IMG/VR virus record: IMGVR_UViG_3300008448_000014
Coordinates: 49,910-113,909 of that record
DNA from: a virus
Direction: 5' to 3' (one strand)
Length of the DNA: 64,000 nt
The position numbers and the translations under genes were made by a program. The notes beneath the pieces are model-generated. The model was not told where the DNA came from and did not search any database. It saw nothing but the letters and a program-made list of their open reading frames with translations. This document shows, one piece after another, positions 30,853-41,513 of this stretch; the stretch's first letter is position 1, and every line of letters starts with the position of its first letter.

Positions 30853-33800
30853 ATGGCAGATAATACTCAAGAACAAGGGAATATTAGAAATGAATTTAAT
30901 CAAGCTTCTGCAGGGATGAATATGGATAATGCCATAAATCAAATTCCTAAAGGTCAGCTTACATATGCATTAAATGCAGCATTAGAAAATTTTGATTCTA
31001 ATTCAACTAGTTATCAAAATGAACAAGGTAATGAATTTTGTTTACAATTTCCTGCAAATTTTTTATTAATAGGTACTCATTTTATTCCTGAAAAAAATAA
31101 ACATTTATTTTTTATTACCAACCCTACTACAGAAGAATCTGAAATAGGATATATGGACAATAATGATTGTGTATATCGTACACTAGTTAACGCAGCATGT
31201 TTAAATTTTAAAATACAACATCCTATTCATAAAGTTGTACATAAAATTACAAATTGTCAAACAGAAATATATTGGACTGATGGATTTAATCCTAGGAGAT
31301 ATTTAGATATTGAAAATATTCCATATAAATTATCTGATGGTTCTACATTTTGTGATCCTATAGAAAGTAATCAATTAGATTGTAATCAATTAAAGTTACA
31401 ACCTGATTTTAATATTCCTGGTTTAGCTGTTGTTGATGTTATTACAGGAGGAAATTTAACTGCAGGTACATTACAGTTTGCTGTACAATATTGTGATGCT
31501 CAAGGTAATCCATATACATCATATTATTCTGTTACTAATCCTACACCTATTGCAGACACTTTTTTAACCACTGTTAATTTTAATTATCCAGTAGGTAAAT
31601 CTGTAATTGTAGAAGTTAGTAATTTAGATACTACAGGACAATTTCAATATTATAATTTAGCTGTAATTAAAACAGTTAATAATGTAACATCTGTTGAATT
31701 AGCAGGAACATATTTTATTGATAACTCAGTAATACAAATAACATATACAGGACAGATTGTAGATAATATAAGACTTTCTATAAATGATATATTTGAAAAA
31801 CAACCTTACTATGAAATTGCAGAAGATTTAACAGCTGTACAAGATGTTCTTGTATGGGGTGGACTTGTTTCTATAGATAGAATAAACTATCAATCTATTG
31901 CTAATCAAATTTTATTACAATGGGAAACATATAAAATTCCTGCTACAGAAAATTATGCTGATGAATTAAATGCTACAAACTTACGTGGATATTTACGTGA
32001 TGAGGTATATGCATTTGAAATTGTGTTCTTATTAAGAAATGGAAAACAAACAGATGGTTTTCATATACCTGGAAGAGCTGCTACATTATTAGATCTTACA
32101 CCTGTAGATAATACTAATAATGATTTTATAGGAGAACCTGATCCTAATACCACAACTAGTCCTTATTGGAAAATATATAACACAGCTTCTGTAGTTGGTT
32201 CTTCTACAGGTTTACCTATTGGTAATGCTACACCATATCAATATGGTGATTTTGCTTATTGGGAGTCTACAGAAGAATACCCTTGTAATACAGAAGTGTG
32301 GGGAGAACTTGCTGGTCAAAAAATTAGACATCATAAATTTCCAGATGTTCTTGTAAGTCCTATATATGAATCTGCTTTATTGACAGGTACAGGTCTTTAT
32401 AATATGGTGATGCAAAATGATGCAGTATATCCTATTGGAGTAAAGATTGACACAGATCAAATACAATCATTAATATCTTCATCTGATTTAACAGATTCTC
32501 AAAAAGAAGATATAGTTGGGTATAAAATAGTAAGAGGAGATAGAAGTACAAATAAATCTATTGTAGCAAAAGGAATGTTACGTAATGTAGGTAAATATAC
32601 AAGAGAGAATGAAGATTTTATATATCCTAACTACCCATATAATGATTTAGGGGAAGACCCTTTTATTTTAGAAAATAATAATGCATATTCTTTAATATGT
32701 GAAACATGGTTATTATATATAAGATTTTTAAATCCAGACCCTAATGGTGGTCCTGATTTTGTAGAAATAGAATATACAGATTGTAATACAAATAAAAGAA
32801 CTAAACAAAAATTTACAACAATAGGAGAAATAGAAATTTGTTCTATAAGTAAACCTATATTTATAGGAAATACAAAAGGACCTCTTGTTACTGTACCTTT
32901 TAATAGATATTTATATAATGAAGTTGGTTATGCTAATTATGATACATATGAATTAAGATCTGTAGGACTATGTAGAGGATGGAGAGCTGTATGGAATGAT
33001 ACTATTGCTGGTCCAAATACAACAGAATATTTACAAGGTTGGGGTTCTTGGGAGGGAAATAGATCTCTTACAGTTAATGTTGTAGTAGGTAGTGTTCCTG
33101 GCTGTATAGAGTTTTGTGATCGTTGTGGTAGAAGTATAGAATTTAGAGGTGGAAGAAGATCTACAAAAAATTGTAAAGATCCAGGACCACTACAAAGTAT
33201 TAGTGGAGAGGATTCTTTAAAATATAGACAAATATTTAATTCACCTGAAACTTCTTTTGGTCAACCATTTTTAGGAAATGTTCTAAAGCTTGAACAAGTT
33301 ATGTATGGTGCGGGTAAATCTCATTTTGTTGAAGTAAAAAATAATGCTAAATACAGACTTTTAACTTATGAAGCACAGCTTGATGCATTAAATAGCTCAA
33401 GAGATGTTGCGGGTATAACAGCTAGTTTTAATGTAGGAGCAATGTTTGCTGTTTACCAATCTTACTTAACTATATATATAAATGGTATAACAAGAAAGAA
33501 TTATGCTTATTCATTTAACTCTAGAGCTAACTATGATTATAGTGTATCTATTCCTAATAACCAGGGAATTAAACAAAGAGAAATTGATGTAGCTAGATAT
33601 TTAATTCCTGTTGTACAAAATGTTGGAGATAAAATAGGAATTAAAGACGTTAATATAAATAATTATCAAAGAGAAACCTCTGTTTACATAAAAACAAAAG
33701 GATCTGATAATAGTATACCTGCACTACCTTTTCCTAGTGACAGTCCTAATATGAGTGTTACAGGTATAAAAGATTACTCTAGATTTACTATTGGTGATTC

Positions 33801-36630
33801 TAATTTATGTGCTACACCTAATGCAGAACAAGACATTAGTGTTGTTTCTTATTATGCTTCTATGAAAAATATATTTGTAAACCAGTGGGGTCAAATATAT
33901 ACATATAGTACTATTGATACAGGGTTTCAAAAATTGTTTAATACAAATTCAACACAAGAAACTATATTTGGAGGGGATACATTTATATCTAGATTTGCTT
34001 TTAAAACAAAACTTCCTTATTTTATAGATAATAGAGTAAATGGTTTAGATGATTCAGATATATTTTATGATGAAATTGGTAATATAGGGTATCCAAAATA
34101 CTGGCATTCTGCTAGATCTATATTAAAAGATTGGAATGGTTCTGGTGTAGGAACTCTTGTTAATATAATTTCTTATAAAGCACATAATTTTGATTGTCCT
34201 AATAATCAAGAACCTGCTATAGGTAATCCTGATAGAACATTTTATGATGGATACTTCTATTTGTTTGCTTATGGTATTCCTAATTTTTATTGTGAAAGCT
34301 CTTACAATACAGATTTAAGACAAGCATTTAATAATAAAGAAGGAGATTTTTGGCCACATGTTAGTAATGGTATTCCTGATAACTGGTTACAAGAAAGTTT
34401 TGTATCTATAGCTAATGATAATACATATAACTATAACATAACATATTCTAAACAAAATAAAGAAAATTTCTTTAGTCATATACCTTTTGACTGGAAAGAA
34501 ACTTGTTATACATATTACCCATTTAGAGCTATATATTCAGATCCACAAAATACAGATGTTGATAATAGAGTTAATAACTGGTTGACATATAAAGCAGTTT
34601 CATATTTTGATTTTCCTCAAAACTATGGAAAACTTGTATCATTAGATGGTATTCAAAACAGAGCTGTATTAGCTAGATTTGAAAACAAATCATTAATGTA
34701 TGATAACCTTCTTACAATTGATACAAGTAACCCTCAAGCAGCATATATGGGTAATCCATTAATGTTTAGAAAATCTCCACCAATAGATTTTGCTGAAACA
34801 GATCTTGGATATGTAGGAAGTCAGAATAAGCTGTTATTAAAGATTCCTCAAGGACAACTTACAATTGATGCTAAAAGAGGACAAGTGTTTCTTATACAAG
34901 GAACACAAGCTATGGATCTTTCACAGTTTGGTTCTGGTATGAATAGATTTTTTACAGACCATTTAGCTTTTGAAATATTAAGATATTTTCCAGAAGTAGA
35001 TACTGATAATCATTTTAATGGTGTAGGACTTCATGCAGTATATGATAGCAAGTTTGATAGAATAATAATTTCTAAATTAGATTATATTCCTTTATATAAA
35101 GATATAAAATACTATAATGATAGTAAAGAATTTTATTTAGAAGAAGTACAATCTAATGGTGTTATTATAAAAACTCTTGTTTATTTAACAGATCCTGAGT
35201 ATTTTTGTAATAAATCTTGGACACTTTCTTATAATATAAACACTAAAAGTTGGGTTAGTTTCCATAGTTATATACCTAATTGGTATATAGCAGAAAATAA
35301 CTTCTTTTATTCAGGTATTAATGGGTGTTGTTCAGATATTGATTTAGATGTAACAGGCTCATTTGATGCTATTGTAGGAAGAACAGACTTACCAGAAACT
35401 ACTACAACTACTACAACTCTTATGTTTATAACAACTACTAGTACAACAACACTAGTTACAAATTGTGTTTTAAGAGGATATATAGAAGAAACAAGTTGTG
35501 TTTTAGATGGTACTGCTGTTATAACTGTAGAACCAATACCTACAACAACAATATGTAGTAGACCAGCAGGATTAACAATTTATTCATTTACATCAGGGTA
35601 TCAAATAGATGCTTTACCTCCTGTAGTTTCTTCAGGTAGTTATGAAGATGCTTGTAATGCTATTGCATTATTTGATTTTGCAGATCCTACAACAATTACA
35701 GTGGATGGTTTTAACATAATGGCATTTGATTTAAATGTTAATTCTACAGTTTATTTAAACATAAATTCAGATTGTAATTTAGTTCCTGATGGTTGGTATT
35801 TTACAGAAGAAAGTTCAAACGTTGGGGATGTTTATAATGTTGTAGGAGGAGTTATAGAAGGTGTATACAATTGTGATTGTACTCCTACTACCACAACTAC
35901 CACTACTATAAATATAGAACAATGTTGTAGTACATTATTTAATTCAGGTTCTAACATATATTATTATAATTCTAATGATACATCATTAACATTATTAGAT
36001 GTACCAGGATTTACAACAACTTACGGAATAGCAATGACTGCTAATTATTTGTGGTCTTTAGATACAGCTATAGAACAATGGGATATATTCTTAACACCAT
36101 TTAGTGCAACATATAATACATCAATTACATTACCTATAGGATTTGTTGCTTCAACTGGATTAGTTGCTAAAAATGATGATGTAATTATTACAACAGATAT
36201 TTCTACTTCACCAGTAAATGTAGTTGAACTAGATGTAACTAGTAGTGTAGCAGTGTTAACAGTTATGTTTGTACTTCCTACTGATAGAATTAATATAACA
36301 AATATGTTATATACTACAGATGAGAAACTTATTATGGTTACACAAAATACTGTTACATTTGATTATTACATTACACAATATGATTATACAACAGGAACAA
36401 TTGAACTTGATATTAATATTGGTATATTTGAGCCAACATCTATATTTGAGTGTGAATGTAGTATAATGTTAACAGATGCAGCAGGAAAAGTATATATAAT
36501 AGAAAAAACTAGTCCATACACTATATCAGAAATGTTAACCTTACCTATTCTTATAGATGGAGCAACACAAGTACAATCATGTATAGTGAGTTCTTTAATA
36601 GAAACTACCACAACAACAACAACTATTTAA
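30853..36630 (+). CDS. muzzle-like tail protein with fibre-type C-terminal extension
   Basis: A 1925-residue protein, the largest tail component. Residues about 1-1490 are beta-rich, beginning NEFNQASAGMNMDNAINQIPKGQLTYALNA, the usual start of crAss-like muzzle proteins, which close the end of the tail. A cluster CDRCGRSIEFRGGRRSTKNC lies near residue 757. From about residue 1515 there is an extension of modules separated by Thr tracts: tract (about 1516-1535), Cys-containing domain, tract (about 1678-1685), a propeller-like domain, and a final Thr tract at the stop. The extension resembles the fibre genes at 24172-27296 and is probably host-specific. Confidence 0.82.
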   Translation: MADNTQEQGNIRNEFNQASAGMNMDNAINQIPKGQLTYALNAALENFDSNSTSYQNEQGNEFCLQFPANFLLIGTHFIPEKNKHLFFITNPTTEESEIGYMDNNDCVYRTLVNAACLNFKIQHPIHKVVHKITNCQTEIYWTDGFNPRRYLDIENIPYKLSDGSTFCDPIESNQLDCNQLKLQPDFNIPGLAVVDVITGGNLTAGTLQFAVQYCDAQGNPYTSYYSVTNPTPIADTFLTTVNFNYPVGKSVIVEVSNLDTTGQFQYYNLAVIKTVNNVTSVELAGTYFIDNSVIQITYTGQIVDNIRLSINDIFEKQPYYEIAEDLTAVQDVLVWGGLVSIDRINYQSIANQILLQWETYKIPATENYADELNATNLRGYLRDEVYAFEIVFLLRNGKQTDGFHIPGRAATLLDLTPVDNTNNDFIGEPDPNTTTSPYWKIYNTASVVGSSTGLPIGNATPYQYGDFAYWESTEEYPCNTEVWGELAGQKIRHHKFPDVLVSPIYESALLTGTGLYNMVMQNDAVYPIGVKIDTDQIQSLISSSDLTDSQKEDIVGYKIVRGDRSTNKSIVAKGMLRNVGKYTRENEDFIYPNYPYNDLGEDPFILENNNAYSLICETWLLYIRFLNPDPNGGPDFVEIEYTDCNTNKRTKQKFTTIGEIEICSISKPIFIGNTKGPLVTVPFNRYLYNEVGYANYDTYELRSVGLCRGWRAVWNDTIAGPNTTEYLQGWGSWEGNRSLTVNVVVGSVPGCIEFCDRCGRSIEFRGGRRSTKNCKDPGPLQSISGEDSLKYRQIFNSPETSFGQPFLGNVLKLEQVMYGAGKSHFVEVKNNAKYRLLTYEAQLDALNSSRDVAGITASFNVGAMFAVYQSYLTIYINGITRKNYAYSFNSRANYDYSVSIPNNQGIKQREIDVARYLIPVVQNVGDKIGIKDVNINNYQRETSVYIKTKGSDNSIPALPFPSDSPNMSVTGIKDYSRFTIGDSNLCATPNAEQDISVVSYYASMKNIFVNQWGQIYTYSTIDTGFQKLFNTNSTQETIFGGDTFISRFAFKTKLPYFIDNRVNGLDDSDIFYDEIGNIGYPKYWHSARSILKDWNGSGVGTLVNIISYKAHNFDCPNNQEPAIGNPDRTFYDGYFYLFAYGIPNFYCESSYNTDLRQAFNNKEGDFWPHVSNGIPDNWLQESFVSIANDNTYNYNITYSKQNKENFFSHIPFDWKETCYTYYPFRAIYSDPQNTDVDNRVNNWLTYKAVSYFDFPQNYGKLVSLDGIQNRAVLARFENKSLMYDNLLTIDTSNPQAAYMGNPLMFRKSPPIDFAETDLGYVGSQNKLLLKIPQGQLTIDAKRGQVFLIQGTQAMDLSQFGSGMNRFFTDHLAFEILRYFPEVDTDNHFNGVGLHAVYDSKFDRIIISKLDYIPLYKDIKYYNDSKEFYLEEVQSNGVIIKTLVYLTDPEYFCNKSWTLSYNINTKSWVSFHSYIPNWYIAENNFFYSGINGCCSDIDLDVTGSFDAIVGRTDLPETTTTTTTLMFITTTSTTTLVTNCVLRGYIEETSCVLDGTAVITVEPIPTTTICSRPAGLTIYSFTSGYQIDALPPVVSSGSYEDACNAIALFDFADPTTITVDGFNIMAFDLNVNSTVYLNINSDCNLVPDGWYFTEESSNVGDVYNVVGGVIEGVYNCDCTPTTTTTTTINIEQCCSTLFNSGSNIYYYNSNDTSLTLLDVPGFTTTYGIAMTANYLWSLDTAIEQWDIFLTPFSATYNTSITLPIGFVASTGLVAKNDDVIITTDISTSPVNVVELDVTSSVAVLTVMFVLPTDRINITNMLYTTDEKLIMVTQNTVTFDYYITQYDYTTGTIELDINIGIFEPTSIFECECSIMLTDAAGKVYIIEKTSPYTISEMLTLPILIDGATQVQSCIVSSLIETTTTTTTI
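35398..35460 (+). repeat. ACN-codon (Thr) tract in muzzle gene
   Basis: Two close runs of ACT/ACA codons around a short hydrophobic break (LMFI). Similar tracts lie at 35881-35909 and at the very end of the gene (36604-36627). They mark domain borders of the C-terminal extension. Confidence 0.8.
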
Positions 36631-36632
36631 TT

Positions 36633-37502
36633 ATGGCAACAATAGATATAGTTATAAAATTAACAAAAGCAGGCCCAAGCACTGGGCCTTTTGATATATC
36701 TACTAATAGAGGAGATGTATTAGACACTAATGTTTCTTTTGCAAGACTTACACGTGGTATTGGTTACACTATAGATGATGATGTATCAGTTATAAATATA
36801 CAATCCATAGGAGATTGTAGAATTAAAAAAAGTTTTCCTATAGGTTCATATACAAAAAGTGAATACACTAATGCATCTTTTACACAAACTAAAACAGGAT
36901 GTATATGGAGACACTTAACAGATACAAAACACTATAATTTCTTTTATGGAAAAATAGCTCCATATATTATTGAATATCCTTTTGCTTATCAATATCAAGA
37001 TGAAATATTACAGAATGTAAAAGACTACACTAAAGCATATGAATACTTTCCTATGACTAATGGAGTATTTGATGATTTTGCAAAAGTTGAAACAAATAAC
37101 AAATGGTTTAATAAGGCTATTCTTTATAATGGTCAACAAAGCTCTGGTTTATTAGAATTAGTTGCAAAACCAATGAATAATTTGCAAGCTTATAATCAAT
37201 TTCCTATCTTTAACCCAAATAGTAAAACTATTACATATACTAAGAGTGATAACTTCTATCTTTTTAATAATTTTTGGGCACTTAATAAATCATCTCAAGT
37301 TCCAATGTTTTTAACTAGTTGTGAATCCATGTCAATTGATAAAATAATTAATCAATCTAATATGGATTACTCTGCAAGATCATTTAAAAAAGCTCCTTTG
37401 CGTGCTAAAGATTTAAAGGTTAGAATGATTTTAGACAATAGTGCTACAACTCATTTAGTTTCACAATTTATTATTACAGAAAGTCAAATAAGTTATAAAT
37501 AA
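36633..37502 (+). CDS. GPFD-module tail protein
   Basis: I place the start at 36633, two bases after the muzzle stop; the longer frame from 36579 would begin inside the muzzle repeat tract. The 289-residue product begins with a domain (MATIDIVIKLTKAGPSTGPFDISTN) clearly paralogous to the 27042 product. It continues with an unrelated part of about 200 residues (aromatic and helical, GKIAPYIIEYPFAYQYQDEILQNV). Probably attached to the tail tip next to the muzzle. Function unknown. Confidence 0.68.
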   Translation: MATIDIVIKLTKAGPSTGPFDISTNRGDVLDTNVSFARLTRGIGYTIDDDVSVINIQSIGDCRIKKSFPIGSYTKSEYTNASFTQTKTGCIWRHLTDTKHYNFFYGKIAPYIIEYPFAYQYQDEILQNVKDYTKAYEYFPMTNGVFDDFAKVETNNKWFNKAILYNGQQSSGLLELVAKPMNNLQAYNQFPIFNPNSKTITYTKSDNFYLFNNFWALNKSSQVPMFLTSCESMSIDKIINQSNMDYSARSFKKAPLRAKDLKVRMILDNSATTHLVSQFIITESQISYK

Positions 37503-37527
37503 ATTAGGAAAGTTACTAGAATATTAT

Positions 37528-37535
37528 TACATTTG
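37528..37535 (+). promoter_or_regulatory. possible -7 box TACATTTG before HNH gene
   Basis: TACATTTG fits TAnnTTTG and is identical to the box before the GIY-YIG gene at 44819. No good TTG is seen about 20 bases upstream, so the promoter is less certain. Confidence 0.4.
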
Positions 37536-37556
37536 GGAAATTAAAAAATCCAAAAA

Positions 37557-38231
37557 ATGAGTTCTAAAATAAATTATAATAGTGGTGAAAAAATAGGAGA
37601 GTGTGTTTTTATATCAGAAATATTACAAACTGATAATACAAAAAACTTTCGTAGACAAGCTATATTTGAATGTAGTTGCGGTAAACATTTTGAATCTAGA
37701 ATAAGTCATATAAAATCTAGGTGGACAAAATCTTGTGGATGTTTACAAAAAAAAGCTATGAAAGATGTAGGTGTTAAAAAAATAACACATGGAAAATCTA
37801 GACATCCTTTATTTGGAACATGGAGAAGTATGATTCAAAGATGTCAAGATAAAAAAAGTATTAATTATCCATTATATGGAGAGAGAGGTATTACTGTTTG
37901 TGACAGATGGTTGGATGTTAATAATTTTATTGAAGACATGTACCCTACTTATAAAAAAGAGTTACAGTTAGATAGGATTAATAATAATGGTAATTATGAA
38001 CCAACTAATTGTAAATGGAGTACTAAAAAAGAAAATTGTAATAATAGAAGATCTAATAGAATTATAGAATATAAAGAAGTAAAAAAAAATATTACTGAGT
38101 GGACAGAAACATTAGGAATAACAAAAGCTGTTCTTACTTATAGATTAAATAATTGGGAAGATATAGATAAGATATTTACACAAGTACCAAGACAAACAAA
38201 ACGAACTCCTAAAATAAAAAAGAATGAGTAG
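37557..38231 (+). CDS. free-standing HNH homing endonuclease
   Basis: A 224-residue protein. The N-terminal zinc-binding part has CSCGKHFESR and SCGCLQKKA. The nuclease core shows HGKSRHPLFGTWRSMIQRC, YGERGITVCDRW and LQLDRINNNGNYEPTNCKW, the HNH motif common in phage endonucleases of this type. The C-terminal helix-turn-helix (TEWTETLGITKAVLTYRL) is for target binding. It lies between tail genes and overlaps the next gene by 8 bases. A selfish gene, not a virion part. Confidence 0.88.
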   Translation: MSSKINYNSGEKIGECVFISEILQTDNTKNFRRQAIFECSCGKHFESRISHIKSRWTKSCGCLQKKAMKDVGVKKITHGKSRHPLFGTWRSMIQRCQDKKSINYPLYGERGITVCDRWLDVNNFIEDMYPTYKKELQLDRINNNGNYEPTNCKWSTKKENCNNRRSNRIIEYKEVKKNITEWTETLGITKAVLTYRLNNWEDIDKIFTQVPRQTKRTPKIKKNE

Positions 38232-41200
38232 TGGTAAAGTAAAATGCACATGTGGATGGAGCTGGAACAAATCTGATTCTAGTAAGAAAGATATGTATAT
38301 ATGTCATGAATGTGGTAGAGACAATAGCAACAACATGAAGAATGGTGGTTGGTTAGATAATTATGGAACACAAGAGAATTATAATGATTATAAAGTTTCT
38401 GCACCTGAAGGAATGGTAGGAGATGGATTCTCTAATGTAGGAAGAAATTATTCTCCTGCATGGGGAGGATCATTTCAAGAAGGAGGAGAAATCCCTAATG
38501 CACAAAGTGGTAGAGCTACAAGAGCTGATAGTCTTGCTGTATTTAATAACACAAGAGCTATAGATGATTATTATAGAAAACAAGGATATGTAAAAGAAAA
38601 AGTTAAAGATTCAAAAGATTATAAAGAAAGAATAAAAAATCGTAAAGAATGGGTTAATTCTTCTCAAAAATATTTAAAAGAAGCTAAAAATGTACCAGTT
38701 GATATTTTTTATACACAAACAGATAAAAATAAAAATATTGCAGAACAAAAAAAATATTTAAAAGAAGCACAAAAAAGACTTTCTGAGACTATTGATGAGA
38801 ATAACCCAAAAAACTATATTAAAAAATTAGAAGCTTCTAAAAAAATTTTTGAAACAAAAGCAAAAGATATAGGTAGATATGTAGATGAACAAAATAACCT
38901 TGTAGAAGGAAAGCCTTCTGTCGAAAAGTTTTATTCACCTATAGATGAAAATAAGTTTTATCAAAGAGAACAATCTCAAGGGTTTTTAGATTTAAGATCA
39001 CCAATGCCACTTTATGATAAAAGAATCACTCCTCAAGATTTATCTAGATTTAAATCTCCTAATTCAGTTTTAGGTGAACAGTTACTTGATAAAATAATTA
39101 ACTCAAAAAACAAAAAAGAAAGAGAAGCATTGGAAAAACAAATGGATGCTCTTGTTTATTCTGACAATGTAGAAATGTATGAATATGATCCTCTTGCTGT
39201 AATGCCTTTTGATATGGTTCCTCTTGAACAACAAGAGGAAAGAATTAGAAAATATGGTTCTAGTGGTGTGCCAACAAGTATTATACAACAACATCCTGAT
39301 TGGGTAAACTCTAACACTAAACCAATATCTAATCCAACAAAACATAACGTAGAAGGATTAAAACCAATGAATGTTGCAGGTTTACAAGATGTAGATAATA
39401 GATTTGAAACTAATTTAGATATTCCAACTCCTGTACAAAGAAAACCTAAGTATTATAACATAACAGATGTTAATAATCAATATGGTGGTGGAGATACATC
39501 ATATAGAGTTGATAGTTTAGATGAGCTAAGAGAACTTCCAAAAGAACAATGGGATAGAAAAATCACTCCTCAATATCAAATGGGTGGTAATATATATCCA
39601 GTTAATTATGTTCCTCAAGCACAAGGAGGAATGTCTATGCCAGGTGCTGTTGGTTTTTCATATGCAAGAATAGGAGCTCCTAGTAAAGGACCACGTAGAA
39701 ATCAAACTGATGTTACAGATGCTTCTGCACAGAATGGTAAAGAAATGCAATACTATAGAGAAGGACTTGATTGGAAACCTAAGAGTATTGGACAAGAAGG
39801 TACACAAGTAGTTAATTCTAGACAAAAGAGAGGACTTGATTTATTAGTCAAAGAAACTAACAATGCTAAAAAAGATAGAGAAGAATTAAATACAACAGGA
39901 CAAATAAAAAAACCACGTTCTTTACATTATAAAAAGCTTACTCCAAAACAACAACCTACATTATCACAAGATAAAATGTCAGTAGTTGATAGACAAAAAG
40001 CTAATAATGCTATGGAGCAAGTAAATAAAGAGCAATTAGGCGTATTAGAAAGACCTCTTATTTATCTAGCAAGTCCTGAAAAAGTTTTAGGTGATATAGG
40101 TGTACCAGGAATGGAAACTTCAGAAGAAGATAGACAGAAGATAATGGTTAATAGGTATAACCCTTATCAGTCAAATGAAGATAGGTTAAAGAATACCATT
40201 GAGATGGGCCTAGGGTATGTACCTGAAGCAACAGTAAATACAGGATTAGCTATGATGGGAATGGAAAACCCAACAGTAGGAAAATTAGCAAATGAAATTT
40301 TTAACCCTTTAGCAGGAATTAAAACAAGTATATCTCCTGAGTTAAGACAAGGATTACAAACTAATGGGTTTTTAGATATGTTTAAATCTAAAAAACCTAC
40401 AAATATATCAGGACAAGATTGGTTACATAAATGGAACAATGATCCAATTACATTAAATAAAATAGCTGAACGTGAAAAATTATCAGAAAGTTTTTCTCAT
40501 CCTCGTTTTGAAGAAGCTTTTCCTGAATATCCAGTTATTAGAGAAGGACAGTTAGCAGACAAAGAACTTAATGATATAAAAACTAAATTTATTAATAGTA
40601 TTAGTAATGAAAGAAGTTTTCCAATTAATACAGATGTAAAAAAAATTCCTGTATTAAGTTATGAAGATTTAAAAATAAATGACCCAAAAACATATGAAGA
40701 ATCTATAAATACAACTGTAGGTGTATCACCAGGAAGAGGTAAGGTATATATAGATGATGCACAATTTAAAAACCAACCTTCAAAAACAAAAGAATCAGCA
40801 ACTGTTCACGAACTTACACATTTTTTAGAAAATAATGGAAGTAATTTAACAATTAATGAACAAAAAGAATTGTTAGCACCTTTTGGTAAAAATAATTTTC
40901 AATTGGATAGACCAACTTGGGATGGTAAAATTTATGATGAATCATATTATACAGAACCAACAGAAATACATGCTAGAATGAATGAAGCAAGATTTCAGTT
41001 AGGGCTTTCTCCAAAAGACAAATTTACTGAAGAAATGTTTAATAAGGTATCTAAAGAAAATAATTGGGAAGGAATGGGTGAATATATAAAAGATAAAAAA
41101 GGATTTATAGATTTAATGAATAATTTTTGGGCTGTTCCACCAGTAGTAATAGGAGCTGGAGCATTACAACAAACTAATCAAGAAGAAGCTCCACAAATGA

Positions 41201-41511
41201 AAAAAGGAGGAATCATTAAAGATGATAGAGGACAATGGGAACACCCTGGAGAAATAACAGAAATCAATTCTCCATATATAACAATGAAAGGAGTACCTTA
41301 TCCTGTATTAGGAATATCAGATACAGGAGATATGCAAATGATGTACCCAGAAGAAGAATATGAATTTGATGGAGAGAAGGTTACAGAATACCCAATGGCA
41401 AAAAATGGAAGAAGACAAGAACAAAAAGGTTTGGTTAATCTAGACAATCTACTTAACTTTACAAATTATAATAAACCACAACCAGGTGGATGGTTGAACA
41501 AATACAATTAA
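38224..41511 (+). CDS. large virion protein with zinc ribbon and metallopeptidase motif
   Basis: A 1095-residue protein. N-terminal zinc ribbon (CTCGWSW, CHECGRDN, residues about 9-37) leads into NGGWLDNYG. A helical middle region follows (KKYLKEAQKRLSETIDENN). Residues about 800-930 contain HELTH in KESATVHELTHFLENNG and TEPTEIHARMNEARFQLG, an HExxH zinc site plus a candidate Glu ligand as in gluzincin-type peptidases. The end is GGIIKDDRGQWEHPGEITEINSP-type modules and GGWLNKYN. It is probably injected or head-associated and may process other virion proteins. The mosaic is typical of Bacteroidota phages. Confidence 0.7.
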   Translation: MSSGKVKCTCGWSWNKSDSSKKDMYICHECGRDNSNNMKNGGWLDNYGTQENYNDYKVSAPEGMVGDGFSNVGRNYSPAWGGSFQEGGEIPNAQSGRATRADSLAVFNNTRAIDDYYRKQGYVKEKVKDSKDYKERIKNRKEWVNSSQKYLKEAKNVPVDIFYTQTDKNKNIAEQKKYLKEAQKRLSETIDENNPKNYIKKLEASKKIFETKAKDIGRYVDEQNNLVEGKPSVEKFYSPIDENKFYQREQSQGFLDLRSPMPLYDKRITPQDLSRFKSPNSVLGEQLLDKIINSKNKKEREALEKQMDALVYSDNVEMYEYDPLAVMPFDMVPLEQQEERIRKYGSSGVPTSIIQQHPDWVNSNTKPISNPTKHNVEGLKPMNVAGLQDVDNRFETNLDIPTPVQRKPKYYNITDVNNQYGGGDTSYRVDSLDELRELPKEQWDRKITPQYQMGGNIYPVNYVPQAQGGMSMPGAVGFSYARIGAPSKGPRRNQTDVTDASAQNGKEMQYYREGLDWKPKSIGQEGTQVVNSRQKRGLDLLVKETNNAKKDREELNTTGQIKKPRSLHYKKLTPKQQPTLSQDKMSVVDRQKANNAMEQVNKEQLGVLERPLIYLASPEKVLGDIGVPGMETSEEDRQKIMVNRYNPYQSNEDRLKNTIEMGLGYVPEATVNTGLAMMGMENPTVGKLANEIFNPLAGIKTSISPELRQGLQTNGFLDMFKSKKPTNISGQDWLHKWNNDPITLNKIAEREKLSESFSHPRFEEAFPEYPVIREGQLADKELNDIKTKFINSISNERSFPINTDVKKIPVLSYEDLKINDPKTYEESINTTVGVSPGRGKVYIDDAQFKNQPSKTKESATVHELTHFLENNGSNLTINEQKELLAPFGKNNFQLDRPTWDGKIYDESYYTEPTEIHARMNEARFQLGLSPKDKFTEEMFNKVSKENNWEGMGEYIKDKKGFIDLMNNFWAVPPVVIGAGALQQTNQEEAPQMKKGGIIKDDRGQWEHPGEITEINSPYITMKGVPYPVLGISDTGDMQMMYPEEEYEFDGEKVTEYPMAKNGRRQEQKGLVNLDNLLNFTNYNKPQPGGWLNKYN

Positions 41512-41513
41512 TC

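Noticed and set aside
36579-36632. Possible -1 frameshift joining muzzle to the following GPFD gene, because the downstream frame is open back to 36579.
   Set aside because: No X-XXY-YYZ slippery heptamer occurs in the overlap, an ATG with normal spacing lies at 36633, and the extra upstream residues only translate the ACN repeat in another frame.
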